Assembly (NCBI GenBank): GCA_023150495.1
Contig: JAKLKT010000087.1
Coordinates: 1-17,281, forward strand
Reading direction: 5' to 3'
Length of the DNA: 17,281 nucleotides
DNA from: Planctomycetota bacterium
GTDB lineage: Bacteria; Planctomycetota; PLA2
Shown here: positions 7,093-16,777 of the stretch, in pieces
How positions within the stretch are numbered: position 1 is the first letter of the stretch
Layout of the letters: every line of letters starts with the position of its first letter
Program-made: the position numbers and the translations under genes
Notes under the pieces: generated by a model
Told to the model about the DNA's origin: nothing
Databases searched by the model: none
What the model saw: only the letters and a program-made list of their open reading frames with translations

Positions 7093-8530
7093 TCAGTACG
7101 CGACCGCGAACAGCGCGCGCCGCGTCGCCGGCTTGCCGGTCAGGACGCACGTGCCGAGGTTCGCGCCGTCCTCGAGGACGATGCGGATCGTGGCCTTCGT
7201 CTCGTCCTTGATCTTCAGCTCGGTGTCGTCCGTCCCGTCCACCGACGCCTCGACGAAACCGCCCTTGTCGAGCGCGGCCTTCAGCTCGGACATCGACGCC
7301 GCCTTGTGCGTGTGCGTCTCGCGGAACTTCCGGGCGCGGTCGAGCAGCGCATGCTGGATCGTGTCGAGCATCGCCGTCACGTGTTTCGCGATCCCGTCGA
7401 TCGCCGCCGGGCTCTTGCTGCCGTCGTCGCGGCGGACGACCACGACCTTCTTCTCCGCGAGGTCGCGCGGGCCGAGCTCGAGCCGCACCGGCACGCCCTT
7501 CTGCTCCCACTCGAAGAACTTCGGGCCCGGCTTCATGTCGCGGTCGTCGAGCCGCCCCCGGACCCCCTGCTGCTTCATCTCCGCGACGATGCGAGCGCCC
7601 TCGGCGCAGACCGCCGCCTTCTCCGCGTCGTTCTTGTAGATCGGGACAAGGACCGCCTGCACCGGCGCCACGCGCGGCGGCAGCACGATCCCCTTGTCGT
7701 CGCCGTGCACCATGATCAGCGCGCCGATCGTGCGCGTGGAGAGCCCCCACGACGTGGTCCAGACGTGCTTCCGCTGGCCGTCCGTGTCCTGGAACTGGAC
7801 CTCGAACGCCTTCGCGAAGTTCTGGCCGAGGTTGTGCGAGGTGCCCATCTGGAGCGCCTTGCCGTCCTGCATCAGCCCCTCGACCGTGTAGGTCCGGTCT
7901 GCGCCCGGGAACTTCTCGAGCCGCGACTTGTACCCCTTCCGCACCGGCACCGCGAGCACGTCCTCGCACACCCGCTCGTAGATGTCGAGCATGCGGATCG
8001 TCTCCTCCTGCGCCTCCTCGGCGGTCGCGTGCGCCGTGTGCCCTTCCTGCCAGAGGAACTCCGCCGTGCGCAGGAAGAGGCGCGTGCGCATCTCCCAGCG
8101 GACGACGTTGTTCCACTGGTTGAGGAGCATCGGGAGGTCCCGGTGGCTCTGGATCCACTTCGACCACATGTGGCCGATGATCGTCTCGGACGTCGGCCGC
8201 ACCACGAGCGGCTCCTCGAGCCTGCTCTCCGGGTCCGGGCCGATGCCGTTCCCGGTGTCCGCGTGACCACCGCGCACTCCTTCGCGAACCCCTCGACGTG
8301 CGCCGCCTCCTTCGCGAGGAACGACATCGGGATGAAGAGCGGGAAGTAGCAGTTCTGGTGCCCCGTCTCCTTGAACATCCGGTCGAGCGGCGCCTGGATG
8401 TTCTCCCAGATGGCGTAACCGTGCGGCTTGATGACCATGCAGCCGCGCACCGGCGACGCCTCGGCGAGGTCGCCTGCCTGCACGACATCCTGGTACCAGC
8501 GCGGGAAATCCTCGGCTCTCGGCGTGATCT

Positions 8531-8534
<4 letters not shown>
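7093..8534 (-). CDS. proS: Prolyl-tRNA synthetase, type 3 (archaeal/eukaryote-like), with a one-base frameshift as read
   Basis: The ATG at 8534 overlaps the leuS stop (ATGA). The start MKITPRAEDFPRWYQDVV runs in one frame through GFAKECAVVT, then shifts near 8258-8266 into the frame carrying LEEPLVVRPTSETIIGHMWS. The total span is 1442 bases, one short of a 480-residue reading frame, which is the usual length of short ProRS proteins without the inserted editing domain. Class II signatures are intact: PTSETIIG, motif 2 RWEMRTRLFLRTAEFLWQEG, and motif 3 MVHGDDKGIVLPPRVAP. The anticodon-binding domain and a C-terminal domain ending in tyrosine (FAVAY) follow, as is typical for this type. The enzyme charges tRNA-Pro. 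Because it is essential, a lost base in a short G run at about CGG(G)ACACC is the likelier explanation, rather than a true pseudogene. Confidence 0.9.
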
Positions 8535-11035
<2,501 letters not shown>

Positions 11036-11103
11036 CGGCTCTCCTGAAACCGTCCCGGGGCGTCCGGGTTCGAATCGGACAGGATAGCGCACGGGTCAGG
11101 TAC

Positions 11104-11131
11104 TTGACGCGGGCGGCATACCCCCGAGAAT
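11104..11131 (+). promoter_or_regulatory. Promoter of tRNA-Ala (TTGACG, 16-base spacer, GAGAAT)
   Basis: TTGACG at 11104-11109 and GAGAAT at 11126-11131 form a sigma-70-like pair with a 16-base spacer. The predicted start, about 11138, is some 6 bases before the mature tRNA 5' end. This is the expected geometry for a stable RNA gene. Confidence 0.65.
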
Positions 11132-11143
11132 CGCGGGTCTCAG

Positions 11144-11219
11144 GGGCCCGTAGCTCAGTTGGGAGAGCGCCTGGATGGCATCCAGGAGGTCACAGGTTCG
11201 AATCCTGCCGGGTCCACCA
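11144..11219 (+). tRNA. tRNA-Ala, anticodon GGC
   Basis: A 76-base cloverleaf with encoded CCA. The acceptor GGGCCCG pairs with CGGGTCC and includes the G3:U70 wobble that is the alanine identity element. The D arm contains TAGCTCAGTTGGGAGAGC. The anticodon stem CCTGG/CCAGG encloses the loop ATGGCAT with anticodon GGC. The T arm has the TTCGAAT loop. The only imperfection is an A-C mismatch at 49-65. It decodes GCC and GCU, fitting the heavy use of GCC in this genome. Confidence 0.97.
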
Positions 11220-11227
11220 GAGGAAGC

Positions 11228-11250
11228 GAGGGGGCTCCGGGGGCCCCCTC
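11228..11250 (+). terminator. GC hairpin after tRNA-Ala, before the exported-protein gene
   Basis: GAGGGGGC (11228-11235) and GCCCCCTC (11243-11250) form a perfect 8-bp stem with a 7-base loop, 8 bases after the tRNA CCA and 9 bases before the next ATG. There is no U-run, so it may act as a weak terminator, a processing guide, or the leader hairpin of the downstream gene. Confidence 0.4.
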
Positions 11251-11259
11251 GAACCACGC

Positions 11260-12231
11260 ATGGCCCTGCCCCGCCTGCGCACGCCCGCGATCTTCCGCCT
11301 CGTCCTGGCGGGCTCCCTCCCGCCCTGCGCGGCGGCGACGGCCCAGGAGACGGATCCGGAGGCGCTCCGCGCGAAGGCGCGCACCGAGATCGAGGCGGCG
11401 AAGCCGCTCTGGGAGCGTTTCGTGTTCGACTCCGGCGGGCTCGCCGACGCCGAGATCAAGGAGCTCACGGAGCGCTACGACCGCGCTCTCGACCTCTACC
11501 AGCGGATCGCGGAGGCGGCGGAGGAGGGCGACGCCGAGGCCGACGTGAGCGTGGTCCAGCTCGCCCGGAAGACGGCGAAGCTCCGCGCGACGGCCTGGCA
11601 CCGCGAGATGGCGAGGAAGGCGAAGGCCGCCGCGGAGAGGCCCAAGCCGCCCGTGCCCGCGCCGGAGCCGCGGGAGGCCCCGGAGCCCCCCGCGCCCCCA
11701 CCCGATCCGGCGCCGGAGAAGCCGACGGCGCCGGAGCCCGCACCGCCCGTCGTGCTCCCGACGATCGATGAGTCCGGCGAGAGGCGCGCTGCCGGCATCC
11801 AGGGCGCGCGCAACTTCGTGATGCAGTACTTCGCCAACCGGAAGTACAAGTCGATGATCGGCTTCTGCGGGAAGGCGACCTGCAACGCGTGCCGCGCGCG
11901 CGTCGGCCACCTGAACGTGCACGCGGCGCGGAAGGCCTTCTGGCTCTGCCACTCGCCGCTCTACCGGGCGAACGAGGAGCGGAAGGCCGCGTGGCAGGCG
12001 CAGTACAAGGAGTGGCGCCTCGACCCCCGGAAACTGCCCGAGGTGCTCACGAAGCTCACGATCACGAAGGTCGAGTACCACGGCCTCTGGGCGGACGTCG
12101 AGTGGGAGCAGTGGGGCGTCACGAACGACGCGAAGAGGACGTACGACATCGTGAAGCGGCGGCTGGTGCGGGCGGGCAACCGCTGGTTCTTCTACGACGA
12201 GGAGCTCGACCGCCGCTTCTTCGAGGAGTAG
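11260..12231 (+). CDS. Exported protein: coiled coil, Pro-rich linker, NTF2-like C-terminal domain with Cys/His cluster
   Basis: I chose the ATG at 11260 because it directly begins a signal peptide (MALPRLRTPAIFRLVLAGSL, cleavage near TAQE) and because the longer open frame upstream would include the tRNA. The 323-residue product has a charged helical region (about 32-130), then a Pro/Ala/Glu-rich linker (about 130-165), then a globular C-terminal domain. That domain starts ARNFVMQYFANRKYKSMIGF and ends with strands LTITKVEYHGLWADVEWEQW and RAGNRWFFYDEEL, a pattern like NTF2/SnoaL folds. Inside it is an unusual cluster FCGKATCNACRARVGHLNVH with a further WLCHS: four cysteines and several histidines that could bind a metal or form disulfides outside the cytoplasm. 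No named family is recognised. Confidence 0.72.
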   Translation: MALPRLRTPAIFRLVLAGSLPPCAAATAQETDPEALRAKARTEIEAAKPLWERFVFDSGGLADAEIKELTERYDRALDLYQRIAEAAEEGDAEADVSVVQLARKTAKLRATAWHREMARKAKAAAERPKPPVPAPEPREAPEPPAPPPDPAPEKPTAPEPAPPVVLPTIDESGERRAAGIQGARNFVMQYFANRKYKSMIGFCGKATCNACRARVGHLNVHAARKAFWLCHSPLYRANEERKAAWQAQYKEWRLDPRKLPEVLTKLTITKVEYHGLWADVEWEQWGVTNDAKRTYDIVKRRLVRAGNRWFFYDEELDRRFFEE

Positions 12232-12265
12232 CCGCGGGTACCATGGACCGCGGGGTGGACACGCG

Positions 12266-12448
12266 ATGAGCAAGGCGACCGAACTCATGCACAAGGCCGT
12301 GGGCGTGGTGGAGGCGGCGACGAGGCGCGACCGGCGCTCGCTCGAGATGGAGTACCTGGACGACCGCGCCGCCTTCTACCTCAAGTACGAGGAGCACCTG
12401 CGGAAGCTGCCCGAGGAGGACAAGAAGGCCCTCCGCGGCTCCCGGTAG
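12266..12448 (+). CDS. Small charged helical protein, 60 residues, unknown function
   Basis: The ATG at 12266 is preceded by a G-rich GGGGTGG as a possible ribosome site and lies 34 bases after the exported-protein stop, so the two may be cotranscribed. The product (MSKATELMHKAVGVVEAATR, then RDRRSLEMEYLDDRAAFYLK and YEEHLRKLPEEDKKALRGSR) is highly charged and predicted helical, with no signal or membrane segment. Its codon use matches its neighbours, and amino-acid composition looks genuine rather than shadow-like. It ends 10 bases before the convergent oxidoreductase stop. Confidence 0.55.
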   Translation: MSKATELMHKAVGVVEAATRRDRRSLEMEYLDDRAAFYLKYEEHLRKLPEEDKKALRGSR

Positions 12449-12458
12449 ACGCCCTGGC

Positions 12459-13067
12459 CTACCGGAGCATCTTGAACGCGTGCGTCCAGTCGTTGCGGAG
12501 GAACCCGGGCAGGCACCAGAGGATGCACAGGGGCTCGATCGCGCGCGCCGCCTCGACGCCCCCCACGTCCTCCGCGTCCCACCCGAACTGCCCGAGGATC
12601 CCCTTCACGGTCTCCTTCGCGGCGGCGTCGTTCCCGCAGATGAACATCGTCGGCGGACCTCCCCGGAACTTCGGGTTCACCATGAACGCGCTCCCGACGC
12701 ACGAGAACGCCTTCACGAACCTCGCCTTCGGCGCGAGCTTCTGCAGCCGCTCCATGAGCGACTCCGCGTGCGTCGTGAAGAACGGGAGCACGCCGTTCAC
12801 GGGCGGGCTGTCCGCGATCGGGTTCATCGCGTCGATCACGACCTTCCCCGCGAGGTTCGCAACCCCGCAGAGCTGCACCGCCGACTCCGCCGCGGTCCCC
12901 TTGACCGCGAGGACCACGATGTCGCCGAACCTCGCCGTCTCCGCGAGGCCCTTGAACCCCTCGCGGGGCTCGCGCCTCCCGCGAACGACCTCGTGGCCGT
13001 GCTTCCGGAAGCCCGCCGCGAGCGCGTCTCCCACGGACCCCGATCCGATCACGCCGATCTTCGCCAT
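12459..13067 (-). CDS. NADP-binding oxidoreductase of the F420-dependent NADP reductase family
   Basis: I chose the ATG at 13067 (MAKIGVIGSGSVGDALAAGF) with GGAGG 9 bases upstream; the GTG at 13076 would sit almost on that site. The 202-residue product is a single Rossmann domain with GVIGSGSVG at 4-12. Arginines in RGRREP after strand 2 suggest NADP over NAD. The segments GDIVVLAVKG and GKVVIDAMNPI match NADPH:F420 reductase-like proteins (NADP oxidoreductase, coenzyme F420-dependent family). Many bacterial members have no proven link to F420 and may use other acceptors. No F420 biosynthesis gene is in the window. A TAGCAT about 30 bases upstream of the start could be its -10. Confidence 0.8.
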   Translation of the reverse strand: MAKIGVIGSGSVGDALAAGFRKHGHEVVRGRREPREGFKGLAETARFGDIVVLAVKGTAAESAVQLCGVANLAGKVVIDAMNPIADSPPVNGVLPFFTTHAESLMERLQKLAPKARFVKAFSCVGSAFMVNPKFRGGPPTMFICGNDAAAKETVKGILGQFGWDAEDVGGVEAARAIEPLCILWCLPGFLRNDWTHAFKMLR

Positions 13068-13133
13068 GCGTCGCACCCTCCAGCCGACCCCATGCTACCG
13101 GCCCATCAGGCTCGCTGTCCCACAACGGGACGT

Positions 13134-13161
13134 TTGACGGACCCCGGGCGTGGGCTAACTT
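13134..13161 (+). promoter_or_regulatory. Promoter TTGACG, 16-base spacer, TAACTT
   Basis: TTGACG (13134-13139) and TAACTT (13156-13161) are correctly spaced for sigma-70. Transcription would start near 13167-13169. What follows is a short hairpin-rich stretch that ends in a strong terminator, rather than a ribosome site and gene. Confidence 0.6.
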
Positions 13162-13166
13162 CGAGT

Positions 13167-13253
13167 GGAGGCCAAGGCCTCCGGCTTTCGCACTGAGGAT
13201 TCTTCCTCTCTTCCTCCCGCCGCCCGCCCACCGCATGGTGGGCGGGCTTTTTT
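13167..13253 (+). ncRNA. Candidate small RNA (about 87 nt) with CU-rich anti-Shine-Dalgarno stretches
   Basis: The unit runs from the predicted start to the end of a T-run. It can fold a 5' hairpin GGAGGC-CAAG-GCCTCC (13167-13182), a short hairpin GAGGA-TTCT-TCCTC (13195-13208), a pyrimidine-rich single strand with CCTC and TTCCTCCC, and the terminator. The repeated CCUC/CCUCC is complementary to GGAGG ribosome sites. The stretch is also open as a coding frame running into nfeD, but no ribosome site supports that and the signal peptide starts at 13309. It could instead be an attenuated leader of the nfeD operon. It matches no RNA family I recognise. Confidence 0.5.
13222..13253 (+). terminator. 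Strong intrinsic terminator
   Basis: GCCCGCCCACC (13222-13232) and GGTGGGCGGGC (13237-13247) form a perfect 11-bp stem with a GCAT loop, followed by six T (13248-13253). It is the only classical hairpin-plus-T-run I found in the window. It lies between a promoter and the nfeD start, on the plus strand. Confidence 0.9.
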
Positions 13254-13294
13254 GCGCCCTGAGCGCGAGAAGGAGGGGGGGCGCGGGGGGGAGC

Positions 13295-13300
13295 TAGAAT
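13295..13300 (+). promoter_or_regulatory. TAGAAT -10 box before nfeD
   Basis: TAGAAT ends 8 bases before the nfeD ATG at 13309, so the transcript would start at or next to the start codon. No -35 hexamer is seen in the G-rich stretch upstream, and no well-spaced Shine-Dalgarno sequence is present. Confidence 0.45.
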
Positions 13301-13308
13301 GCGGCCGG

Positions 13309-14802
13309 ATGCGGCGCCTCCTCCTCCCCGTGCCCCTCCTCCTCCTCCTCGCGGCGGGGGCCGAGGCGAAGCCGAACAAGGGCCCCTTCAAGAAGATCGC
13401 GGTCATCCGGCTCCGGGAGGATCCCGGCGACGCGATCGACCCGTCGGTCAAGCAGTCGGTCCTGCGCCGGATCGAGCAGATCCGCGAGTGGGGCGCGGAC
13501 TGCGTCATCCTCGACATCGAGTCCTACGGGGGGTACGTCAGCTCGTCCATCGAGACGGGCGACGAGCTCTACGCGCTCGGCCGCGAGATCCACACGATCG
13601 CCTACGTCGGCCGCAAGGCGGTGAGCGGCGCGGCCATGCTCGCGCTCTCCTGCCAGGAGATCGTGATGCACGATGTCGCGAGGATCGGCGACTCGCAGGC
13701 GGTCTACATGGGCGCGGACGGCGAGATGAAGGAGGCGCCCGAGAAGTCCCAGACGGTCGTCGCGGGCACCTTCCGGACCTACGCGCAGGGCAATGGCTAC
13801 CCCGTGCCGATCGTCGAGGCGATGGTGCGGAAGGAGATGGAGGTGACGCGCTACCGGAAGCGCGGCGACCCGCCCGCGTGGGTCTACTTCCGGAGCGACA
13901 GGCCCGAGGAGCTCCCGTCGCGGCGCGAGATCGAGGAAGAGGGCCTCGAGGATCCCGAGATCGTCGTCCGCGAGGGCGAGCTCGCCTACTTCACCGCGCA
14001 GCAGGCGATCGAGTACGGGCTCTGCTCGCGGATCGAGCCCTCCGTCGAGGCGCTCGTGGAGTCGATCTCGGACGCGAAGACCGAGGTCTACTCCCTCGAC
14101 TGGAGCTGGTCCGAGCGGACGTCGCGGTTCCTCCTCGACTACAAGTGGCTCCTCTTCCTCGTCGGCCTCGGCGCGCTCTACTTCGCGTTCAAGATGCCGG
14201 GAACCGGGGTCCCCGAGGCGCTCGCGATCGCCTGCTTCGGCCTCTTCTTCGGCGCGTCGGCGATCGCGGGGTTCGCGGGCCCGCTCGAGATGGTGCTCTT
14301 CCTCGTCGGCGTGGGCCTCCTCGTCGTCGAGATCTTCGTGCTCCCGGGCTTCGGCGTCGCCGGGTTCCTTGGCCTCGCCTGCGTCTTCGTGGCGATCGGC
14401 CTCGCGGCGATCCCGGACGTGACCGGCAAGGACGAGATCCCGGTGCCCAAGTCGGACCTCCTCGTCGACATGGCGAAGCACTTCCTCGCCGGCGCGCTCG
14501 GGTCGATCGCGCTCGCGTTCCTGCTCGCGCGCTACCTGCCGCGAGTCCCCCTCTTCCGCGGCCTCGCGCTGGCGCCGGCCGCGCCGCAGACGGGCAGCGC
14601 CGTCGCGATGGCCCCCGGACCCCCCCATGCCCTCGTGGGCGCGACGGGCGTCGCCGAGACGCAGCTCCGGCCCGCGGGCCGCGCGAGGATCGACGGGAAG
14701 CACCTCGACGTGGTCGCCGAGGGCGGGTTCGTCCAGCCCGGGACGGCCGTGCGCGTCGTCGCCGTCCGCGGCAACGTCATCACCGTGAGGCCCGAGAAGT
14801 GA
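13309..14802 (+). CDS. Long-form NfeD: membrane-bound ClpP-class serine protease with NfeD domain
   Basis: The ATG at 13309 starts a signal peptide (MRRLLLPVPLLLLLAAGAEA). The 497-residue product has an extracytoplasmic ClpP/SppA-like protease domain (about 28-240): CVILDIESYGGYVSSSIETG, then RKAVSGAAML with the likely nucleophile Ser106, and EKSQTVVAGTF with the likely general base Lys146, as in the Ser-Lys dyad of the archaeal 1510-N protease. Several membrane helices follow (about 280-425, including WLLFLVGLGALYFAF and GPLEMVLFLVGVGLLVVEIF). A C-terminal OB-fold NfeD domain begins near LVGATGVAETQLRPAGRARI. The family cleaves or handles membrane-associated hydrophobic peptides such as stomatin tails, and is typically encoded next to a stomatin or flotillin gene, as here. 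Its stop overlaps the next start by 4 bases (GTGA). Confidence 0.93.
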   Translation: MRRLLLPVPLLLLLAAGAEAKPNKGPFKKIAVIRLREDPGDAIDPSVKQSVLRRIEQIREWGADCVILDIESYGGYVSSSIETGDELYALGREIHTIAYVGRKAVSGAAMLALSCQEIVMHDVARIGDSQAVYMGADGEMKEAPEKSQTVVAGTFRTYAQGNGYPVPIVEAMVRKEMEVTRYRKRGDPPAWVYFRSDRPEELPSRREIEEEGLEDPEIVVREGELAYFTAQQAIEYGLCSRIEPSVEALVESISDAKTEVYSLDWSWSERTSRFLLDYKWLLFLVGLGALYFAFKMPGTGVPEALAIACFGLFFGASAIAGFAGPLEMVLFLVGVGLLVVEIFVLPGFGVAGFLGLACVFVAIGLAAIPDVTGKDEIPVPKSDLLVDMAKHFLAGALGSIALAFLLARYLPRVPLFRGLALAPAAPQTGSAVAMAPGPPHALVGATGVAETQLRPAGRARIDGKHLDVVAEGGFVQPGTAVRVVAVRGNVITVRPEK

Positions 14803-15284
14803 TCCTCCCGATCCTCCTCGTCATCGCGTGCCTCTGCGTCCTCGTCCTCGAGGTGTTCCTCGTGAGCTTCGGGACGCTCGCGCTCGTGGCGATCACGCTC
14901 GGCGCGACCGGCGTCGTGCTCGCGTTCGGGCATTCGGCGGCGTTCGGCTGGACGCTCGTCGGCGTGCTCTTCGTGGGGGCTCCGGGGGTCCTCTGGGGCG
15001 CGTTCCGGCTGCTGCCGCGGCTCGGGTTCGCGCGCGGGCTCTACCTGAGGAAGCCCGACCTCACCGACGCCGAGCGCCGAGCGGCGGCGAAGCCGATGAG
15101 CCACCTCCTCGGCCAGACCGGCGAAGCGAAGACGCCCCTCCGGCCCGCGGGGACGGCGCTCTTCGCCGGGGAGCCCGTGCAGGTCGTCACGCGCGGCACG
15201 ATGGTCGCGCCCGGCGCCCGCGTGAAGGTCGTCGACGTGAGCGGAAATCGAGTGGTGGTCGAGGAGTTGGACGGCGCCCCGTAG
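14799..15284 (+). CDS. Short NfeD-family membrane protein (no protease domain)
   Basis: The GTG at 14799 overlaps the stop of the long NfeD, indicating translational coupling. The 161-residue product starts directly with membrane helices (ILPILLVIACLCVLVLEVFL, LALVAITLGATGVVLAFG, WTLVGVLFVGAPGVLWGAF). A cytoplasmic OB-fold follows with LLGQTGEAKTPLRPAGTALF and VQVVTRGTMVAPGARVKVVD, ending in VSGNRVVVEEL, which is the classic NfeD C-terminal pattern. It probably pairs with FloA or with the long NfeD to organise membrane microdomains. Its TAG stop (15282-15284) is also the first half of the TAGAAT box in front of floA. Confidence 0.88.
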   Translation: MILPILLVIACLCVLVLEVFLVSFGTLALVAITLGATGVVLAFGHSAAFGWTLVGVLFVGAPGVLWGAFRLLPRLGFARGLYLRKPDLTDAERRAAAKPMSHLLGQTGEAKTPLRPAGTALFAGEPVQVVTRGTMVAPGARVKVVDVSGNRVVVEELDGAP

Positions 15285-15293
15285 AATCGGGGC
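15276..15293 (+). promoter_or_regulatory. TAGAAT box flanked by a 6-bp inverted repeat, before floA
   Basis: TAGAAT (15282-15287) sits 7 bases before the floA ATG and overlaps the stop codon of the short NfeD gene. It is bracketed by a perfect inverted repeat GCCCCG/CGGGGC. No Shine-Dalgarno sequence is present. The box may be a promoter for a separate leaderless floA mRNA inside the operon, or the repeat may form a small hairpin in the long mRNA. Confidence 0.4.
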
Positions 15294-15294
15294 C

Positions 15295-16347
15295 ATGCCG
15301 CTCGCCGCACCCCCCCTCGCCGCCGCCGACACGCTGACCTTCGTCCTCGTCGCGGTCGGCGTCCTCGTCCTCTTCGTCATCCTGATCCTCGTCTTCAAGT
15401 ACTTCGCGCTCTGGATCCGGTGCATCACCTCGGGCGCGGGGATCGGCTTCGTCGACCTGATCGCGATGAGCCTCCGGAAGATCAACGCGCAGGTGATCGT
15501 GCAGAGCAAGATCGCGGCGGTGCAGGCGGGGATCACGGTCGCGACGCGCGACCTCGAGGCGCACTACCTCGCGGGCGGCCACGTGGCGCAGGTGATCCGG
15601 GCGCTGATCGCGGCCGACCGCGCGAACCTGACCCTCGACTTCCGCACGGCGACCGGCATCGACCTCGCCGGCCGCGACGTCCTCGACGCCGTGAACATGT
15701 ACGTGAAGCCGCGCGTGATCGACTGCCCCGACCCGAAGGTCGCGGGCAACGCGATGCTCGACGCGGTCGCGATGGACGGCATCCGGATGACCGTGAAGGC
15801 GCGCGTGACCGTGCGCGCGGATCTCGGCAAGCTCATCGGCGGCGCGACCGAGGAGACGATCATCGCGCGCGTCGGCCAGGGGATCGTGAGCGCGATCGGC
15901 TCGTCGGAGAGCTACAAGGACGTGCTCAAGAACCCCGACCGCATCTCGGAGGTCGTCTTGGCCGCGGGCCTCGACGCGCAGACCGCGTTCGAGATCGTGT
16001 CGATCGACATCGCGGACGTCTCGGTGGCGGGCATCCAGGATGTCGCCAACGTGGGCGCGCTGCTCGAGGCCGAGCGCGCCGAGACGGACAAGAAGATGCG
16101 CCAGGCAGAGGCCGAGGGGCGCCGCGCCATGGCCGTCGCGAACGAGCAGGAGATGAAGGCGAAGACGCAGGAGAACCAGGCGAAGGTGGTCCTCGCCGAG
16201 GCCGAGATCCCGATGGCGATGGCCGAGGCGTTCCGCAGCGGCCGGCTCGGCGTGATGGACTACTACCAGCTCCGGAACGTCCAGGCCGACACGCAGATGC
16301 GCAGCTCGATCGCGGGGACCGGGGAGAAGCATCCGGAGAGGCCGTGA
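15295..16347 (+). CDS. floA: Flotillin-like protein FloA
   Basis: The 350-residue product matches bacterial FloA (YqfA) throughout. An N-terminal hydrophobic hairpin (about 13-41, FVLVAVGVLVLFVILILVFK) precedes an SPFH-type region with GFVDLIAMSLRKINAQVIVQ, GITVATRDLEAHYLAGGHVA and MYVKPRVIDCP. The C-terminal half has the flotillin coiled coil rich in Glu/Ala (VGALLEAERAETDKKMRQAE, EEQEMKAKTQ-like repeats). FloA forms scaffolds for functional membrane microdomains and works with NfeD proteins encoded beside it, exactly the order seen here. Length (about 330-350) is normal. The stop overlaps the GTG start of the next gene. Confidence 0.96.
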   Translation: MPLAAPPLAAADTLTFVLVAVGVLVLFVILILVFKYFALWIRCITSGAGIGFVDLIAMSLRKINAQVIVQSKIAAVQAGITVATRDLEAHYLAGGHVAQVIRALIAADRANLTLDFRTATGIDLAGRDVLDAVNMYVKPRVIDCPDPKVAGNAMLDAVAMDGIRMTVKARVTVRADLGKLIGGATEETIIARVGQGIVSAIGSSESYKDVLKNPDRISEVVLAAGLDAQTAFEIVSIDIADVSVAGIQDVANVGALLEAERAETDKKMRQAEAEGRRAMAVANEQEMKAKTQENQAKVVLAEAEIPMAMAEAFRSGRLGVMDYYQLRNVQADTQMRSSIAGTGEKHPERP

Positions 16348-16769
16348 CGCCCCTCGCGATCGACTACCCGCCGATCGAGTTCCTGATCTTCGCGGTCGCG
16401 CTGCTGCTCGGCCTCATCGGGAAGATCGTCGAGTTCGCGAAGGAGATCCGGCGGAAGTCGATCGAGGCGGAGGAGCGCGCCGACGAGCAGTTCGGCGCGG
16501 ATCTGGGGGAGGCCCCGGAACCCCCGGCCGTCGAGGTTCCCGCGCGCCTCGAGCTCGTGCGGCGCCCGCTCCCCCGCCGCGGGCTGCCCGCGCCCGACGT
16601 CGCGGCGCCCGTCGCCCTTAGGCCCCCGCCGCCCCCCCCGATCGTCCCCTCGAGGCCGCGCGCCGAGCACCCGGTGCGAGGGCTCCTCCGAGACCCGAGG
16701 GGCGCGCGGAACGCGATCCTCCTCGCCGAGATCCTCGGCCCGCCGAAAGCGCTCCGGCGCGGCCGGTGA
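16344..16769 (+). CDS. Small membrane protein with Pro-rich tail, translationally coupled to floA
   Basis: The GTG at 16344 overlaps the floA TGA (GTGA). The 141-residue product starts with a membrane helix (IEFLIFAVALLLGLIGKIVE), then a basic/acidic helix (FAKEIRRKSIEAEERADEQF), then a Pro/Ala/Arg-rich disordered region that includes six prolines in a row. It ends in an ordered-looking segment HPVRGLLRDPRGARNAILLA followed by EILGPPKALRRGR. I have the impression that this EILGPPKAL-type ending occurs in other uncharacterised membrane proteins of related phyla, but cannot confirm it here. The coupling makes it a likely partner or adaptor of FloA. Function is unknown. Confidence 0.72.
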   Translation: MTPLAIDYPPIEFLIFAVALLLGLIGKIVEFAKEIRRKSIEAEERADEQFGADLGEAPEPPAVEVPARLELVRRPLPRRGLPAPDVAAPVALRPPPPPPIVPSRPRAEHPVRGLLRDPRGARNAILLAEILGPPKALRRGR

Positions 16770-16777
16770 CCCTCCGC

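Noticed and set aside
8255..8285. Programmed frameshifting in proS
   Set aside because: There is no slippery heptamer, stimulatory hairpin or known precedent in ProRS; a missing base is simpler.
12459..13067. Evidence for an F420-using or methanogen-like metabolism
   Set aside because: The protein family name mentions F420, but many bacterial members lie in genomes without F420; no cofactor synthesis gene is in the window.
13165..13308. N-terminal extension of the long NfeD from a GTG at 13165
   Set aside because: The extension would translate through the terminator hairpin and T-run, and would place 48 residues before a textbook signal peptide that starts at 13309.
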